A DNA stretch of 38,076 nucleotides, taken from positions 1-38,076 of the forward strand of contig JAIEMK010000014.1 of NCBI GenBank assembly GCA_019752295.1, written 5' to 3'. Numbering within the stretch: the stretch's first letter is position 1; the number at the start of each line of letters is the position of its first letter. The translations under genes were made by a program, and so were the position numbers. The stretch is from Chitinophagaceae bacterium (GTDB lineage Bacteria > Bacteroidota > Bacteroidia > Chitinophagales > Chitinophagaceae). The notes beneath the pieces were generated by a model that was not told the DNA's origin, searched no databases, and was given only the letters and a program-made list of their open reading frames with translations. This document shows, piece after piece, positions 16,445 to 24,893 of the stretch.

Positions 16445-18166
16445 ATGGAGAGAAAATCATTTATGGCTAACCTCCTTTCCTATATACCCATTACACAATG
16501 GTTACCGAAATATAAGGTCGGATTTATTCGGTGGGATTTAATAGCAGGAATCACACTCGCTTCTTTTGTTTTACCCGAGTCGATGGCTTATGCCACAGTA
16601 GCAGGTTTGCCAACTTATTATGGTATTTATTCCTGCATAGTGGGTAGTATTTTGTTTGCATTTTTTACATCATCAAAACAACTTGCAGTAGGACCCACAT
16701 CTGCTATTTCCTTAATGGTTGCATCCACAATTGGTTTGCTGGCAATGGGAAATGGCGACAGGTGGATTGAGTTGGTAGCATTAACCGCGTTGATAGTTGC
16801 TCTGTTGTGCTTTATTGCTTTTATTTTTAAACTTAGCTCACTAGTAAACTTTATTAGCGAGAGTATCCTGATAGGATTCAAAGCAGGTGCAGCATTGTCG
16901 ATTATATCTACACAGTTGCCCAAATTTTTTTCGGTGGAAGCAGGTGGCCGAAATTTTATTGAGCGAATAAATTCACTTTTACTGCACCTGCCTGAAACAA
17001 ATTTTGTAGTGCTGCTATTCGGATCTATTGCATTGCTGTTACTGCTGATAGGGGATAAATTTTTTCCCGGCAAACCGGTGTCACTTCCAATTGTAATTGC
17101 ATCCATTGCTGTATTGTCGTTTACAAAACTATCCGCATTTGGTTTTCAACTAACAGGTAAAATCCCGGTAGGGCTTCCCAGATTTTCCATTCCCTCTCTA
17201 ACTTTCTCAGATATGGAAAGTGTATTTGAACTGGCGGCGGCCTGTTTTTTAATGGGATATATCGAAACCATTTCTGCCGCAAGATCCTTTGCGCTAAAAA
17301 GAAATGAAACAATCAATTCAAGACAGGAATTACTTTCGATGGGGTTTGCAAATTTGGCAACCAGTTTTTCAAGCGGATATGTGGTATCCGGCGGATTGTC
17401 GCAAACAACTGTGAATGCGCAGTCGGGAGCTAAAACGCCGATATCGTTGATTGTTTGTTCCGCCGCGCTCTCTATCATCATCCTTTTTTTTGCAGGACTA
17501 CTAAAGAATTTGCCGGAAGTAATATTGGCCGTGATTGTTGTACATGCTGTTTCGCAACTGATAAAAATAAAAGAATTAAAACGAATGTACCGACTTAGTA
17601 AAACCGAGTTCTGGGTGGCCATATTTGCACTGCTAACGGTATTGGTATTTGGAATTTTAAAAGGGGTAATGCTTTCCGTACTATTATCACTGATACTATT
17701 AATCAGGCGTATTTCTGATCCGCATGTGGCGGTATTAGGAAGGATTGGAGATAGCCATCATTTCTCAGACATTGAATTTCATTCAGATAATATTCTGGTC
17801 GATCGCGTAGTGATACTCAGAATTGAAGCATCCATCCTATACTTTAATGCAGAAGACATTTTGCAAAAGATTCACGAAAAAATGGAATTGCACGAAGGAA
17901 AAATCGAGTTATTGATTTTAGATCTTTCTACCGCATCTTATGTTGACATTGCGGGTTCTAAAATGTTGCTGCAATTTTCTGATGAGCTCAAGCGCAAAAA
18001 AATTAGTTTAAGAATAGTGGAAGCATTATTTGATGTACGCAGCCTGCTTCGGAAACTGGGATTAGAAAACCTGATTGGTCATATCAGCCGAAAGGTATCT
18101 ATCAATGATGCAATAGTAGATTTCTTCAGCGGCGGGTTGGGAAAAGGAGATGGGAAGAAAGTTTAA
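16445..18166 (+). CDS. SulP family inorganic anion transporter with STAS domain
   Basis: The 573-residue membrane protein has the SulP core: the early GITLASFVLPESMAYATVAGLPTYYG signature, the segment SKQLAVGPTSAISLMV, and about a dozen hydrophobic segments. A C-terminal cytosolic STAS domain follows (about residues 440-560, core LLILDLSTASYVDIAGSKML). Family members carry sulfate, bicarbonate, chloride or carboxylates; the substrate is not evident here. I use the ATG at 16445; the ATG at 16463 is also possible, and the upstream TTG at 16391 is unlikely. Confidence 0.88.
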   Translation: MERKSFMANLLSYIPITQWLPKYKVGFIRWDLIAGITLASFVLPESMAYATVAGLPTYYGIYSCIVGSILFAFFTSSKQLAVGPTSAISLMVASTIGLLAMGNGDRWIELVALTALIVALLCFIAFIFKLSSLVNFISESILIGFKAGAALSIISTQLPKFFSVEAGGRNFIERINSLLLHLPETNFVVLLFGSIALLLLLIGDKFFPGKPVSLPIVIASIAVLSFTKLSAFGFQLTGKIPVGLPRFSIPSLTFSDMESVFELAAACFLMGYIETISAARSFALKRNETINSRQELLSMGFANLATSFSSGYVVSGGLSQTTVNAQSGAKTPISLIVCSAALSIIILFFAGLLKNLPEVILAVIVVHAVSQLIKIKELKRMYRLSKTEFWVAIFALLTVLVFGILKGVMLSVLLSLILLIRRISDPHVAVLGRIGDSHHFSDIEFHSDNILVDRVVILRIEASILYFNAEDILQKIHEKMELHEGKIELLILDLSTASYVDIAGSKMLLQFSDELKRKKISLRIVEALFDVRSLLRKLGLENLIGHISRKVSINDAIVDFFSGGLGKGDGKKV

Positions 18167-18234
18167 AAAACAATAATCAGATGTTTGAAAACGACTATAT
18201 GATTCTTTGAAAACCCTTATGCTTCTGTTAATTT

Positions 18235-18267
18235 GCCCAAAATGCCATGTTTCGGTAGTTTTTGGGC
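18235..18267. other. Inverted repeat upstream of rpsA
   Basis: GCCCAAAA (18235-18242) and TTTTGGGC (18260-18267) are perfect 8-base arms. TGCC/GGTA inside the loop (18243-18246 and 18254-18257) extends the pairing after a short bulge. No T run follows. It lies between the SulP gene and the rpsA promoter and may be a weak terminator or an operator; nothing decides between them. Confidence 0.4.
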
Positions 18268-18319
18268 TAAAAAACGCAGCTTTTTCTTTGACAAAAACTA
18301 TATAATTCTTTCTTTTCCT

Positions 18320-18327
18320 TACCTTTG
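18320..18327 (+). promoter_or_regulatory. Bacteroidetes-type -7 promoter element for rpsA
   Basis: TACCTTTG matches the Bacteroidetes -7 consensus TAnnTTTG exactly, 33 bases before the rpsA ATG. No TTTG sits at the ideal -33 spacing (the nearest is 18287-18290, too far). The -7 box alone supports a promoter. It also rules out the TTG inside it (18325) as the gene start. Confidence 0.6.
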
Positions 18328-18360
18328 CAGCCCCGAATTCTAAACCCTCGGGGATATTAT

Positions 18361-20304
18361 ATGCAATTTTTTAAAAAACAATTAAACGCAGATGCACAGG
18401 AGAACGCCGCAGCTTTGGAAGCTGTTGAAGTTCCTACTGCGACAACAAATGCACCTGTTAGCGAAGATGTTGCTACTGAAGAGCACGCAGCTCCAATTGC
18501 AGCACCAACAACTGTTGAAACCGCACATGATGATTTTGACTGGAGCATCGACAAACGTAATGTGAGCTCTTATGCGGAAACCGAAAGAATGAAGTACGAC
18601 AAAGTGTATGATGACACTTTTGTACAAATTGCTGATGGCGAAATCGTAAGAGGTGGAGTAGTTGCTTTAACTAAAACAGATGTGGTAATCAACATTGGTT
18701 TTAAAAGCGACGGACTGGTTTCTTTGAACGAATTCCGTGATGTTCCTACTTTGAAGATTGGAGATGAGGTTGAAGTAATGGTAGTTGAAAAAGAAGACAG
18801 GATCGGCAATTTACATTTAAGCCGTAAGTCAGCTCGTATCTTCCGCGCTTGGGAAAGAATTGTGGAAGTACATAAAACCGGAGAAGTAATTACAGGTACT
18901 GTTACCAGCAAAACCAAAGGTGGTTTGATTGTTGACGTATTTGGAATGGAAACTTTCTTACCGGGTTCACAGATTGATGTGAAGCCTGTAACTGATTACG
19001 ATCAGTTCGTAGGTAAAACAATGGAATTTAAAGTGGTTAAGATCAACGAAACAATTAAAAATGCCGTTGTATCTCATAAAGCACTAATCGAAAGCGATAT
19101 CGAAGCACAACGTGCAGAGATCATGAGCAAACTCGAAAAAGGCCAGGTATTGGAAGGTGTGGTGAAAAACATCACAGATTTCGGTGCGTTTATGGACTTG
19201 GGTGGCTTAGATGGTTTGTTATACATCACAGATATTTCATGGGGTCGTATCTCTCACCCAAGCGAAGTGGTGAAGATGGATCAGAAATTACAAGTGGTGG
19301 TATTGGATTTCGACGACGACAAGAAGCGTATCAGCCTTGGTTTAAAACAATTAACGCCACACCCTTGGGATGTGTTGCCTGAAGGTTTAGCCGAAGGTTC
19401 TGTTGTAAAAGGTAAAGTTGTAAACATCGAAGATTACGGTGCATTCTTAGAAATTCAGCCTGGTGTTGAAGGTCTGGTACACGTATCTGAAATCACTTGG
19501 GCGAACACTCCGATCAACGCTAAAGAATTCTTTAAGTTGGGAGATGAGTACGAAGCAAAAGTGGTTACCCTCGATAAAGACGCTCGCAAAATGAGCCTGA
19601 GCATCAAACAAATGAGTCAGGATCCATGGAGCAGTATCGAAACCAAATTCCCTGAAAACAGCAAGCACAAAGGGTTGGTGAAAAACATCACTCCTTATGG
19701 CGTATTTGTTGAACTGGAACCAGGTATCGGTGGAATGATCCACATCAGCGACTTGAGCTGGTTAAAGCGTTTCAATCACCCAACAGATTATACCAAAGTT
19801 GGTGAGTACATCGATATCATTATCCTGAGCATCGATAAAGAAAACCGCAAATTACAATTAGGACATAAGCAATTGGAAGAAGATCCTTGGAATGCATTGG
19901 AAGATACATTCGCAGTAGGAACTATTCACGAAGGTACCGTTACACGTAAAGACGATAAAGGTGCATTGGTACAGTTGCAGTATGGTTTAGAAGGATTTAC
20001 TCCTAACCGTCACCTGAATAAGGAAGATGGTTCATCTGTAAAAGCCGACGAAACCACACAGTTTGTTGTAATTGAATTCGATCGTAACGAGAAGCGTATT
20101 GTGTTAAGTCACGCACGCATCTGGGAGCAAGCAGCATCTGAAGTAAAAGAAACTGCTAAGAAAGAAGCCAAAGCTGAATCAGAAAACACCAAGAAAGCAG
20201 TTAAGAACATTCAGGCCAAAGTTGAAAAAACTACTTTGGGAGACCTGAGCGCACTTGCTGAAATCAAGGCCAAACTGCAGGAAGGCGAAGGAGACAAACA
20301 ATAA
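18361..20304 (+). CDS. rpsA: 30S ribosomal protein S1
   Basis: The 647-residue protein has six S1 (OB-fold) repeats at roughly residues 95-155, 175-240, 260-330, 345-420, 430-505 and 515-585. Repeats 3-5 carry clear GxVxxIxxxGAF/VFxxxxxGxxGLxH patterns. S1 recruits mRNA to the 30S subunit, which matters in a lineage that rarely uses Shine-Dalgarno pairing. An acidic, Ala/Thr/Pro-rich extension of about 60 residues precedes the first repeat, and a Lys/Glu/Ala-rich helical tail follows the last. The start is the ATG at 18361. The gene stands alone between its own promoter and terminator. Confidence 0.95.
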   Translation: MQFFKKQLNADAQENAAALEAVEVPTATTNAPVSEDVATEEHAAPIAAPTTVETAHDDFDWSIDKRNVSSYAETERMKYDKVYDDTFVQIADGEIVRGGVVALTKTDVVINIGFKSDGLVSLNEFRDVPTLKIGDEVEVMVVEKEDRIGNLHLSRKSARIFRAWERIVEVHKTGEVITGTVTSKTKGGLIVDVFGMETFLPGSQIDVKPVTDYDQFVGKTMEFKVVKINETIKNAVVSHKALIESDIEAQRAEIMSKLEKGQVLEGVVKNITDFGAFMDLGGLDGLLYITDISWGRISHPSEVVKMDQKLQVVVLDFDDDKKRISLGLKQLTPHPWDVLPEGLAEGSVVKGKVVNIEDYGAFLEIQPGVEGLVHVSEITWANTPINAKEFFKLGDEYEAKVVTLDKDARKMSLSIKQMSQDPWSSIETKFPENSKHKGLVKNITPYGVFVELEPGIGGMIHISDLSWLKRFNHPTDYTKVGEYIDIIILSIDKENRKLQLGHKQLEEDPWNALEDTFAVGTIHEGTVTRKDDKGALVQLQYGLEGFTPNRHLNKEDGSSVKADETTQFVVIEFDRNEKRIVLSHARIWEQAASEVKETAKKEAKAESENTKKAVKNIQAKVEKTTLGDLSALAEIKAKLQEGEGDKQ

Positions 20305-20323
20305 TTTGTTACTTTAAATACAT

Positions 20324-20357
20324 AAAGGCTGTTTCGTTCAGGCGAAACAGCCTTTTT
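20324..20357 (+). terminator. Intrinsic terminator after rpsA
   Basis: AAAGGCTGTTTCG (20324-20336) and CGAAACAGCCTTT (20343-20355) form a perfect 13-base stem with a TTCAGG loop and a T tail. It ends the rpsA transcript before bamD. Confidence 0.92.
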
Positions 20358-20439
20358 AGGTAAATCTTAACGACTGGTAAGGCTAAACTAGAATACGAGT
20401 TTATATATTGCCCGATAATAACTAATTTCGCACACTTGT

Positions 20440-21237
20440 ATGAATAGGATTCTCTTAGTATTGTTGTCAGTTTTACTCTTAACTGCTTGTTCCAACAAAT
20501 TTTCAAAAATTTTTAAGAGCAAGGATTATGAGTATAAACACAAAATGGCTGATAAGTATTATGAGCAGAAGCAGTACAGTTATGCGCAGCAGCTCTATGA
20601 AGACATTTTTCCTTATATAAAAGGATCTCAGGGATACGAAGACGCTTATTACAAATTTGCTTTTTCTTATTTCTATCAAAAGGATTATTTGAACGCCGAA
20701 AACCTGTTCAAGACTTTTGTAGAAAGTTTCCCCAATAGTCCGAAAGTGGAAGAGTGCGATTATATGCGTGCATTTTGTTATTATAAACAATCGCCCAAGA
20801 TCGATCTGGATCAGACCAATACCAACAAAGCCATTGGATTGATGCAGACTTTTATCAATACACATGCAGGATCTGCTAAGAGTAAAGAAGCTGCCGAAAT
20901 TATTGATAAGTGCAGAGAGAAGCTTGAAGGGAAAGATTTTAAGAGTGCAGAGTTGTATTATAACCTTGGATTCTATAAAGCTGCAGCAATTGCTTTCGGA
21001 AATGTTTCAGACAATTTTCCGGATTCAAAAAGAGCAGACGAATATAAAATGTTGGTGGTAAAATCGTATTTAAAATATGCCGAAATGAGCATGGAAGAGA
21101 AGCAGAAAGAGCGCTACGAAAGAGTGCTTAACGAATGCGCCGATTTCAATGAACGTTTCGCCAATAGTAAGTATTTGGAAGAAGTAGCTAAGTTCAAAAA
21201 ACAATCAAATAATTATTTAAAAAACCTGAAAAAATGA
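20440..21237 (+). CDS. bamD: Outer membrane assembly lipoprotein BamD
   Basis: The 265-residue protein begins with a lipoprotein signal (lipobox LTAC, Cys17), then TPR-like helical repeats typical of BamD/ComL: YEQKQYSYAQQLYEDIFPY, YYKFAFSYFYQKDYLNAENLFKTFVESFPNSPKVEE, and YNLGFYKAAAIAFGNVSDNFPDSKRADE. BamD is the essential lipoprotein of the BAM complex that inserts beta-barrel proteins into the outer membrane. Its stop overlaps the rpoZ start in an ATGA (21234-21237), indicating coupled translation. Confidence 0.92.
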   Translation: MNRILLVLLSVLLLTACSNKFSKIFKSKDYEYKHKMADKYYEQKQYSYAQQLYEDIFPYIKGSQGYEDAYYKFAFSYFYQKDYLNAENLFKTFVESFPNSPKVEECDYMRAFCYYKQSPKIDLDQTNTNKAIGLMQTFINTHAGSAKSKEAAEIIDKCREKLEGKDFKSAELYYNLGFYKAAAIAFGNVSDNFPDSKRADEYKMLVVKSYLKYAEMSMEEKQKERYERVLNECADFNERFANSKYLEEVAKFKKQSNNYLKNLKK

Positions 21238-21578
21238 GTAAATTAAGAAGGCAAATGAGCGCTAACACTGCCAGCGTTGTTGAAACCAAAAGCTTGATTG
21301 AGATCAAAGGAAAAACAGGTAACTTATACGAATCAATAGCTATCATCGCCAGAAGGGCTAATCAAATAAACATCTCTTTAAGAGAGGAATTACACAATAA
21401 ACTCGAAGAATTCGCGAGCCATACCGACAGTCTGGAAGAGATTCACGAAAATAAAGAGCAAATTGAAATTTCAAGGGCTTACGAGAAAATGCCTAACCCG
21501 GCAATCCTTGCAACTCAGGAGTTCATGGAAAACAAAGTTTATTACAGAAGAAACAACGAGCAGGATCTGTTCCGTTAA
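21234..21578 (+). CDS. rpoZ: RNA polymerase omega subunit (RpoZ, Bacteroidota type)
   Basis: The 114-residue protein has the omega/Rpb6 pattern: a conserved YESIAIIARRANQIN block at about residues 32-46, followed by a Glu-rich helical part. In Bacteroidota this divergent omega typically follows bamD and precedes coaBC, exactly as here. Omega stabilises the beta' subunit of RNA polymerase. The gene overlaps bamD by four bases and ends before a strong terminator. Confidence 0.85.
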   Translation: MSKLRRQMSANTASVVETKSLIEIKGKTGNLYESIAIIARRANQINISLREELHNKLEEFASHTDSLEEIHENKEQIEISRAYEKMPNPAILATQEFMENKVYYRRNNEQDLFR

Positions 21579-21601
21579 TATAAAATTGTTCTAAAACAAA
21601 G

Positions 21602-21629
21602 AAAACGACAGCAACTGCTGTCGTTTTTT
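21602..21629 (+). terminator. Intrinsic terminator between rpoZ and coaBC
   Basis: AAAACGACAGCA (21602-21613) and TGCTGTCGTTTT (21616-21627) are perfect 12-base arms, with a T tail to 21629. In practice the loop would open to about six bases. It separates bamD-rpoZ from coaBC and overlaps the TTG at 21628, which is therefore not a plausible start. Confidence 0.9.
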
Positions 21630-21654
21630 GTTAATTTCAATATCAAATTTCAGC

Positions 21655-22851
21655 ATGCTTCAAGGAAAAAAAATATTACTCGGTATTACAGCAAGCATTG
21701 CTGCATATAAAAGCATTTTGCTTGCACGACTTTTGGTGAAAGCAGGTGCAGAAGTGAGAGTGGTGATGACACCCGCTGCAAAAGATTTTGTTTCTCCACT
21801 GGTGTTGAGTACGCTTACTAACAATAAAGTATTAATTGAATTATCGAACGAAGAAGGATGGAGTAACCATGTGCTTTTGGGCAGGTGGGCCGATGTTTTT
21901 TTAATCGCTCCTTTGAGTTGTAATACCTTGGCTAAAATGGCTAATGGCATTTGCGATAATCTGTTTATGGCTGTGTATTTATCGGTTACCTGTCCGGTGA
22001 TGATTGCTCCGGCTATGGACGAAGATATGTGGCATCACCCGGCAACTAAGCGCAATATGCAAACAATTCTTGCAGAAGATAAAACGCTGATACCTGTTGC
22101 AAAAGGAGAACTGGCCAGCGGTTTATTCGGTGAAGGTAGAATGGCAGAACCCGAAACTATTTTAAACGAATTGATTGCAAAACATTTTAGAACTAATCTA
22201 CTAAAAGGAAAAAAAGCGCTGGTGTCGGCAGGGCCTACTTTCGAAGCAATCGATCCCGTTCGATTTATAGGAAATCATTCCTCAGGAAAAATGGGCTTTG
22301 CTTTGGCTGAAGCTTTGTATTTAAATGGCGCTGATGTGTTGCTGGTAACCGGCCCCACTAACGAGTCTACTGCTTATAACGGCATTGTTGTAAAAAAAGT
22401 GGTATCTGCACAGCAAATGTTTGAAGCCTGCTCAACTGCTTTTGAATCGATGGATATAGCGATCATGTCTGCTGCAGTTGCCGATTACCGACCATCGGTG
22501 GTGGCTGATCAAAAGATCAAAAAATCTTCAGAAGATCCTGTTATATCGCTTATCAAAACAATCGATATTCTGGCTTATTTGGGAAGTAAGAAAAAGCCTC
22601 AGCAATACCTTGCGGGCTTTGCATTAGAAACCAATAACGAGAAGGAAAATGCGCTCAAAAAATTGCAAACAAAAAATGCAGATTGTATTATTTTGAATTC
22701 GCTACAAGATGCCGATGCAGGCTTTGGTACAACAACAAATCAGGTTACTGTTTTGCAAAAAAATGGGGATGCTCTGTTTATTCCATTGGCATCTAAGAAA
22801 CAAGTAGCAGCGCAAATTATTTCATTTATAGCGACACAGCAACATGCATAA
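21655..22851 (+). CDS. coaBC: Bifunctional phosphopantothenoylcysteine decarboxylase/phosphopantothenate-cysteine ligase
   Basis: The 398-residue enzyme catalyses two steps of coenzyme A synthesis. The N-terminal flavoprotein CoaC domain (about 1-180) shows GITASIAAYKS, the NHVLLGRWAD histidine, PLSCNTLAKMANG and APAMDEDMW. The CoaB domain (about 190-398) shows VSAGPTFEAIDPVRFIGNHSSGKMG and AAVADYRP. Asp replaces the more usual Asn in the PAMN motif. The start is the ATG at 21655, because the upstream TTG lies in the terminator. Its end overlaps the next gene by eight bases. Confidence 0.94.
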   Translation: MLQGKKILLGITASIAAYKSILLARLLVKAGAEVRVVMTPAAKDFVSPLVLSTLTNNKVLIELSNEEGWSNHVLLGRWADVFLIAPLSCNTLAKMANGICDNLFMAVYLSVTCPVMIAPAMDEDMWHHPATKRNMQTILAEDKTLIPVAKGELASGLFGEGRMAEPETILNELIAKHFRTNLLKGKKALVSAGPTFEAIDPVRFIGNHSSGKMGFALAEALYLNGADVLLVTGPTNESTAYNGIVVKKVVSAQQMFEACSTAFESMDIAIMSAAVADYRPSVVADQKIKKSSEDPVISLIKTIDILAYLGSKKKPQQYLAGFALETNNEKENALKKLQTKNADCIILNSLQDADAGFGTTTNQVTVLQKNGDALFIPLASKKQVAAQIISFIATQQHA

Positions 22852-23767
22852 AAAAACTTTTTTCCTGATACTCTCATGCTTTTTATTGCTGCTTCATGCC
22901 AATGCGCAGGAATTAAATGCAAGGGTATCTGTTTTATCCAATAGGGTAGGCACTTCGGTTGATAAAAAAGTATTTAACACGCTACAAACACAGCTCAGTA
23001 ATTTTTTGAATACCAGAAAATGGTCGAACGATGTGTATCGTACTAACGAGAAAATCGAATGCAGTTTTATTATCAATATCGAAAGCGTAATGGAGCCAAA
23101 TGTGTACAAGGCTTCTTTACATATTCAAGTAGCACGACCTGTTTTTAATGCATCGTATAATTCAGCACTGGTGAATTTTCAGGATCCCGATTTTTTATTT
23201 AAGTATGTAGAATTTCAACCCGTAGAATTCAATGATACCAGGGTTCAGGGAACAGATGCGGGCATTGCAAATCTTACCGCTGTCTTTGCTTTTTATGCGT
23301 ACACTATTGTTGGATTGGATAACGATTCTTTTAGCCCGAAGTCGGGTGAACCTAATTTTAACAAGGCTCAGAATATTGTAACCAATTCGCCCGAAGGAAA
23401 GAGCATCAGTGGTTGGAGGGTTTTTGATGGATTAAGAAATCGGTATTGGCTAAACGAAAATCTTAGCAATAGTCGCTACAATATTATTCACGATGTGATT
23501 TACACTTATTATCGTGGTGGCCTGGATAAAATGTATGAAAGCGAAGACGAAGCAAGGTCGAATATCATACAAGCGCTTACTCAGTTAAGAGCCTTTAATA
23601 AAGAGAACCCCAATACAATGATCCTGCAATTTTTTATGCAGGGTAAAGCGCAGGAATTGATTGGCATTTTTAAAAATGCCATGCCTCCCGAAAAATCAAG
23701 GGTCGTAGAAATATTGAGTGAAATTGATATTGTGAATGCTTCAAAATATAAACAGGAACTACAATGA
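22844..23767 (+). CDS. DUF4835 family exported protein (PorD-like)
   Basis: The 307-residue protein has a signal peptide ending near HANAQ. It then matches DUF4835: VSVLSNRVGTSVDKKVFNTLQTQLSNFLNTRKW, FQPVEFNDTRVQGTDAGIANLTAVFAFYAYTIVGLDNDSFS, and a C-terminal IIQALTQLRAFNKENPNTMILQFF. To my knowledge this Bacteroidota-only family is now often named PorD, a type IX secretion component, but I cannot verify that here. The gene order coaBC-DUF4835 is usual in the phylum, often followed by recN, which is absent here. It overlaps coaBC and the next gene. Confidence 0.85.
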   Translation: MHKKTFFLILSCFLLLLHANAQELNARVSVLSNRVGTSVDKKVFNTLQTQLSNFLNTRKWSNDVYRTNEKIECSFIINIESVMEPNVYKASLHIQVARPVFNASYNSALVNFQDPDFLFKYVEFQPVEFNDTRVQGTDAGIANLTAVFAFYAYTIVGLDNDSFSPKSGEPNFNKAQNIVTNSPEGKSISGWRVFDGLRNRYWLNENLSNSRYNIIHDVIYTYYRGGLDKMYESEDEARSNIIQALTQLRAFNKENPNTMILQFFMQGKAQELIGIFKNAMPPEKSRVVEILSEIDIVNASKYKQELQ

Positions 23768-24129
23768 AATGGATGGGCTTGATTTTTTGTTCTATTATTT
23801 TTTTAGCCTGTCACAAAAAGTCGGGCGATAAAGAAATATTGACTATCAATAAAATGAAAGGGGTGATGTGGGATATGATCAGGGCTGACGAATGGTTTAC
23901 ACAAACACAGTTTAAAGATAGTTTGCACAAGCGTACCAAAGAAAACTTTGAACTATACGAGCAGGTCTTTAAAATTCATCATATTAATAAGGCGCAGTAT
24001 TATAACAGCTACAAATATTACGAAGCACATCCCATTGAGTTTAAGGTATTGATAGATTCGGTAAATGCTTTGGCAGAAAGAGAAAAATGGCCCGGAAAAC
24101 CTGCACCCATTCCGGCCAACCCTAAGTAA
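23764..24129 (+). CDS. DUF4296-type small lipoprotein
   Basis: The 121-residue product has a lipoprotein signal (lipobox FLAC, Cys16) and the DUF4296 pattern MKGVMWDMIRADEWFTQ, followed by helical segments with YYNSYKYYEAHPIEF. The family is restricted to Bacteroidota and has no assigned role that I know of. Its start overlaps the stop of the DUF4835 gene by four bases (ATGA), suggesting coupled translation and an envelope role with it. The tail is Pro-rich. Confidence 0.75.
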   Translation: MKWMGLIFCSIIFLACHKKSGDKEILTINKMKGVMWDMIRADEWFTQTQFKDSLHKRTKENFELYEQVFKIHHINKAQYYNSYKYYEAHPIEFKVLIDSVNALAEREKWPGKPAPIPANPK

Positions 24130-24137
24130 ATCCACAC

Positions 24138-24145
24138 TACCTTTG
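24138..24145 (+). promoter_or_regulatory. Bacteroidetes-type -7 element before the CoA-transferase genes
   Basis: TACCTTTG fits the TAnnTTTG consensus and lies 19 bases before the subunit A start. No clear -33 TTTG is visible at the expected spacing, so the promoter call rests on one element. Confidence 0.5.
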
Positions 24146-24164
24146 TGTAATCAACGATTGCACT

Positions 24165-24860
24165 ATGAATAAGTTATTTATTGATGCAGATGCCGCCATT
24201 GCCGATATACAAGATGGATCGGTGTTAATGCTTGGTGGTTTTGGATTAAATGGAATTCCCGAAAATTGTATTTCCGCATTAGTACGCAAAGGCGTAAAAG
24301 AACTTACCTGTATTTCAAACAATGCAGGAGTAGATGATTTTGGTTTGGGTCTCTTGTTGCAAACTCGGCAAATCAAAAAAATGATGAGCAGTTATGTGGG
24401 AGAGAATGCAGAGTTTGAGCGTCAATTACTAAGTGGAGAACTGGAAGTAGATCTGATACCGCAGGGAACTCTGGCAACACGCATCGAAATGGCCGGTATG
24501 GGCATCCCCGCATTTTTTACACCCACTGGCTATGGTACTGAAATAGCCGAAGGAAAAGAAGTTCGCGAATTTGACGGAAAAATGTATTTGATGGAAATGG
24601 CACTGCACGCCGATTTCGCAATCGTAAAAGCCTGGAAGGGCGATCATCTTGGAAATTTAGTATTTCGAAAAACTACCAGAAACTTTTCTACCAGTATGGC
24701 CAAAGCTGGTAGAATAACCATTGCAGAAGTGGAGGAATTGGTTGAGCCCGGTGCGATTGATCCCGATGCTGTTGATGTGGCCGGCGTATATGTGCATCGT
24801 ATATTTCAGGGAACTAATTATGAAAAAAGGATTGAAAGAAAAACCCTTCAGATTAAATAG
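24165..24860 (+). CDS. scoA: CoA-transferase subunit A (3-oxoacid type)
   Basis: The 231-residue protein matches the alpha subunit of family I CoA-transferases, with the glycine-rich GGFGLNGIPE at residues 24-33, then LTCISNNAGVDDFGLG, and ESQ-type features later (GTLATRIEMAGMGIPAFFTPTGYGT). With subunit B it probably moves CoA between succinyl-CoA and acetoacetate, in ketone-body or branched-chain degradation. Acetate or butyrate CoA-transferase specificity cannot be excluded. The B subunit gene follows after 33 bases. Confidence 0.88.
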   Translation: MNKLFIDADAAIADIQDGSVLMLGGFGLNGIPENCISALVRKGVKELTCISNNAGVDDFGLGLLLQTRQIKKMMSSYVGENAEFERQLLSGELEVDLIPQGTLATRIEMAGMGIPAFFTPTGYGTEIAEGKEVREFDGKMYLMEMALHADFAIVKAWKGDHLGNLVFRKTTRNFSTSMAKAGRITIAEVEELVEPGAIDPDAVDVAGVYVHRIFQGTNYEKRIERKTLQIK

Positions 24861-24893
24861 AAGATCTGATATTATCTACTAAAACTTGATAAG

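Noticed and set aside
16627..17106. 159-codon reading frame opposite the SulP gene
   Set aside because: It is antisense to the transmembrane region of the SulP transporter, and I see no domain in it.
18288..18305. TTGACA and TATAAT-like sequences upstream of rpsA
   Set aside because: They are only a few bases apart, not the 16-18 needed for a classical sigma-70 promoter.
18325..18360. TTG start extending rpsA
   Set aside because: The TTG is part of the TACCTTTG promoter box, so it would not be in the transcript.
21628..21654. TTG start extending coaBC
   Set aside because: It lies in the T run of the upstream terminator; the ATG at 21655 matches the family start.
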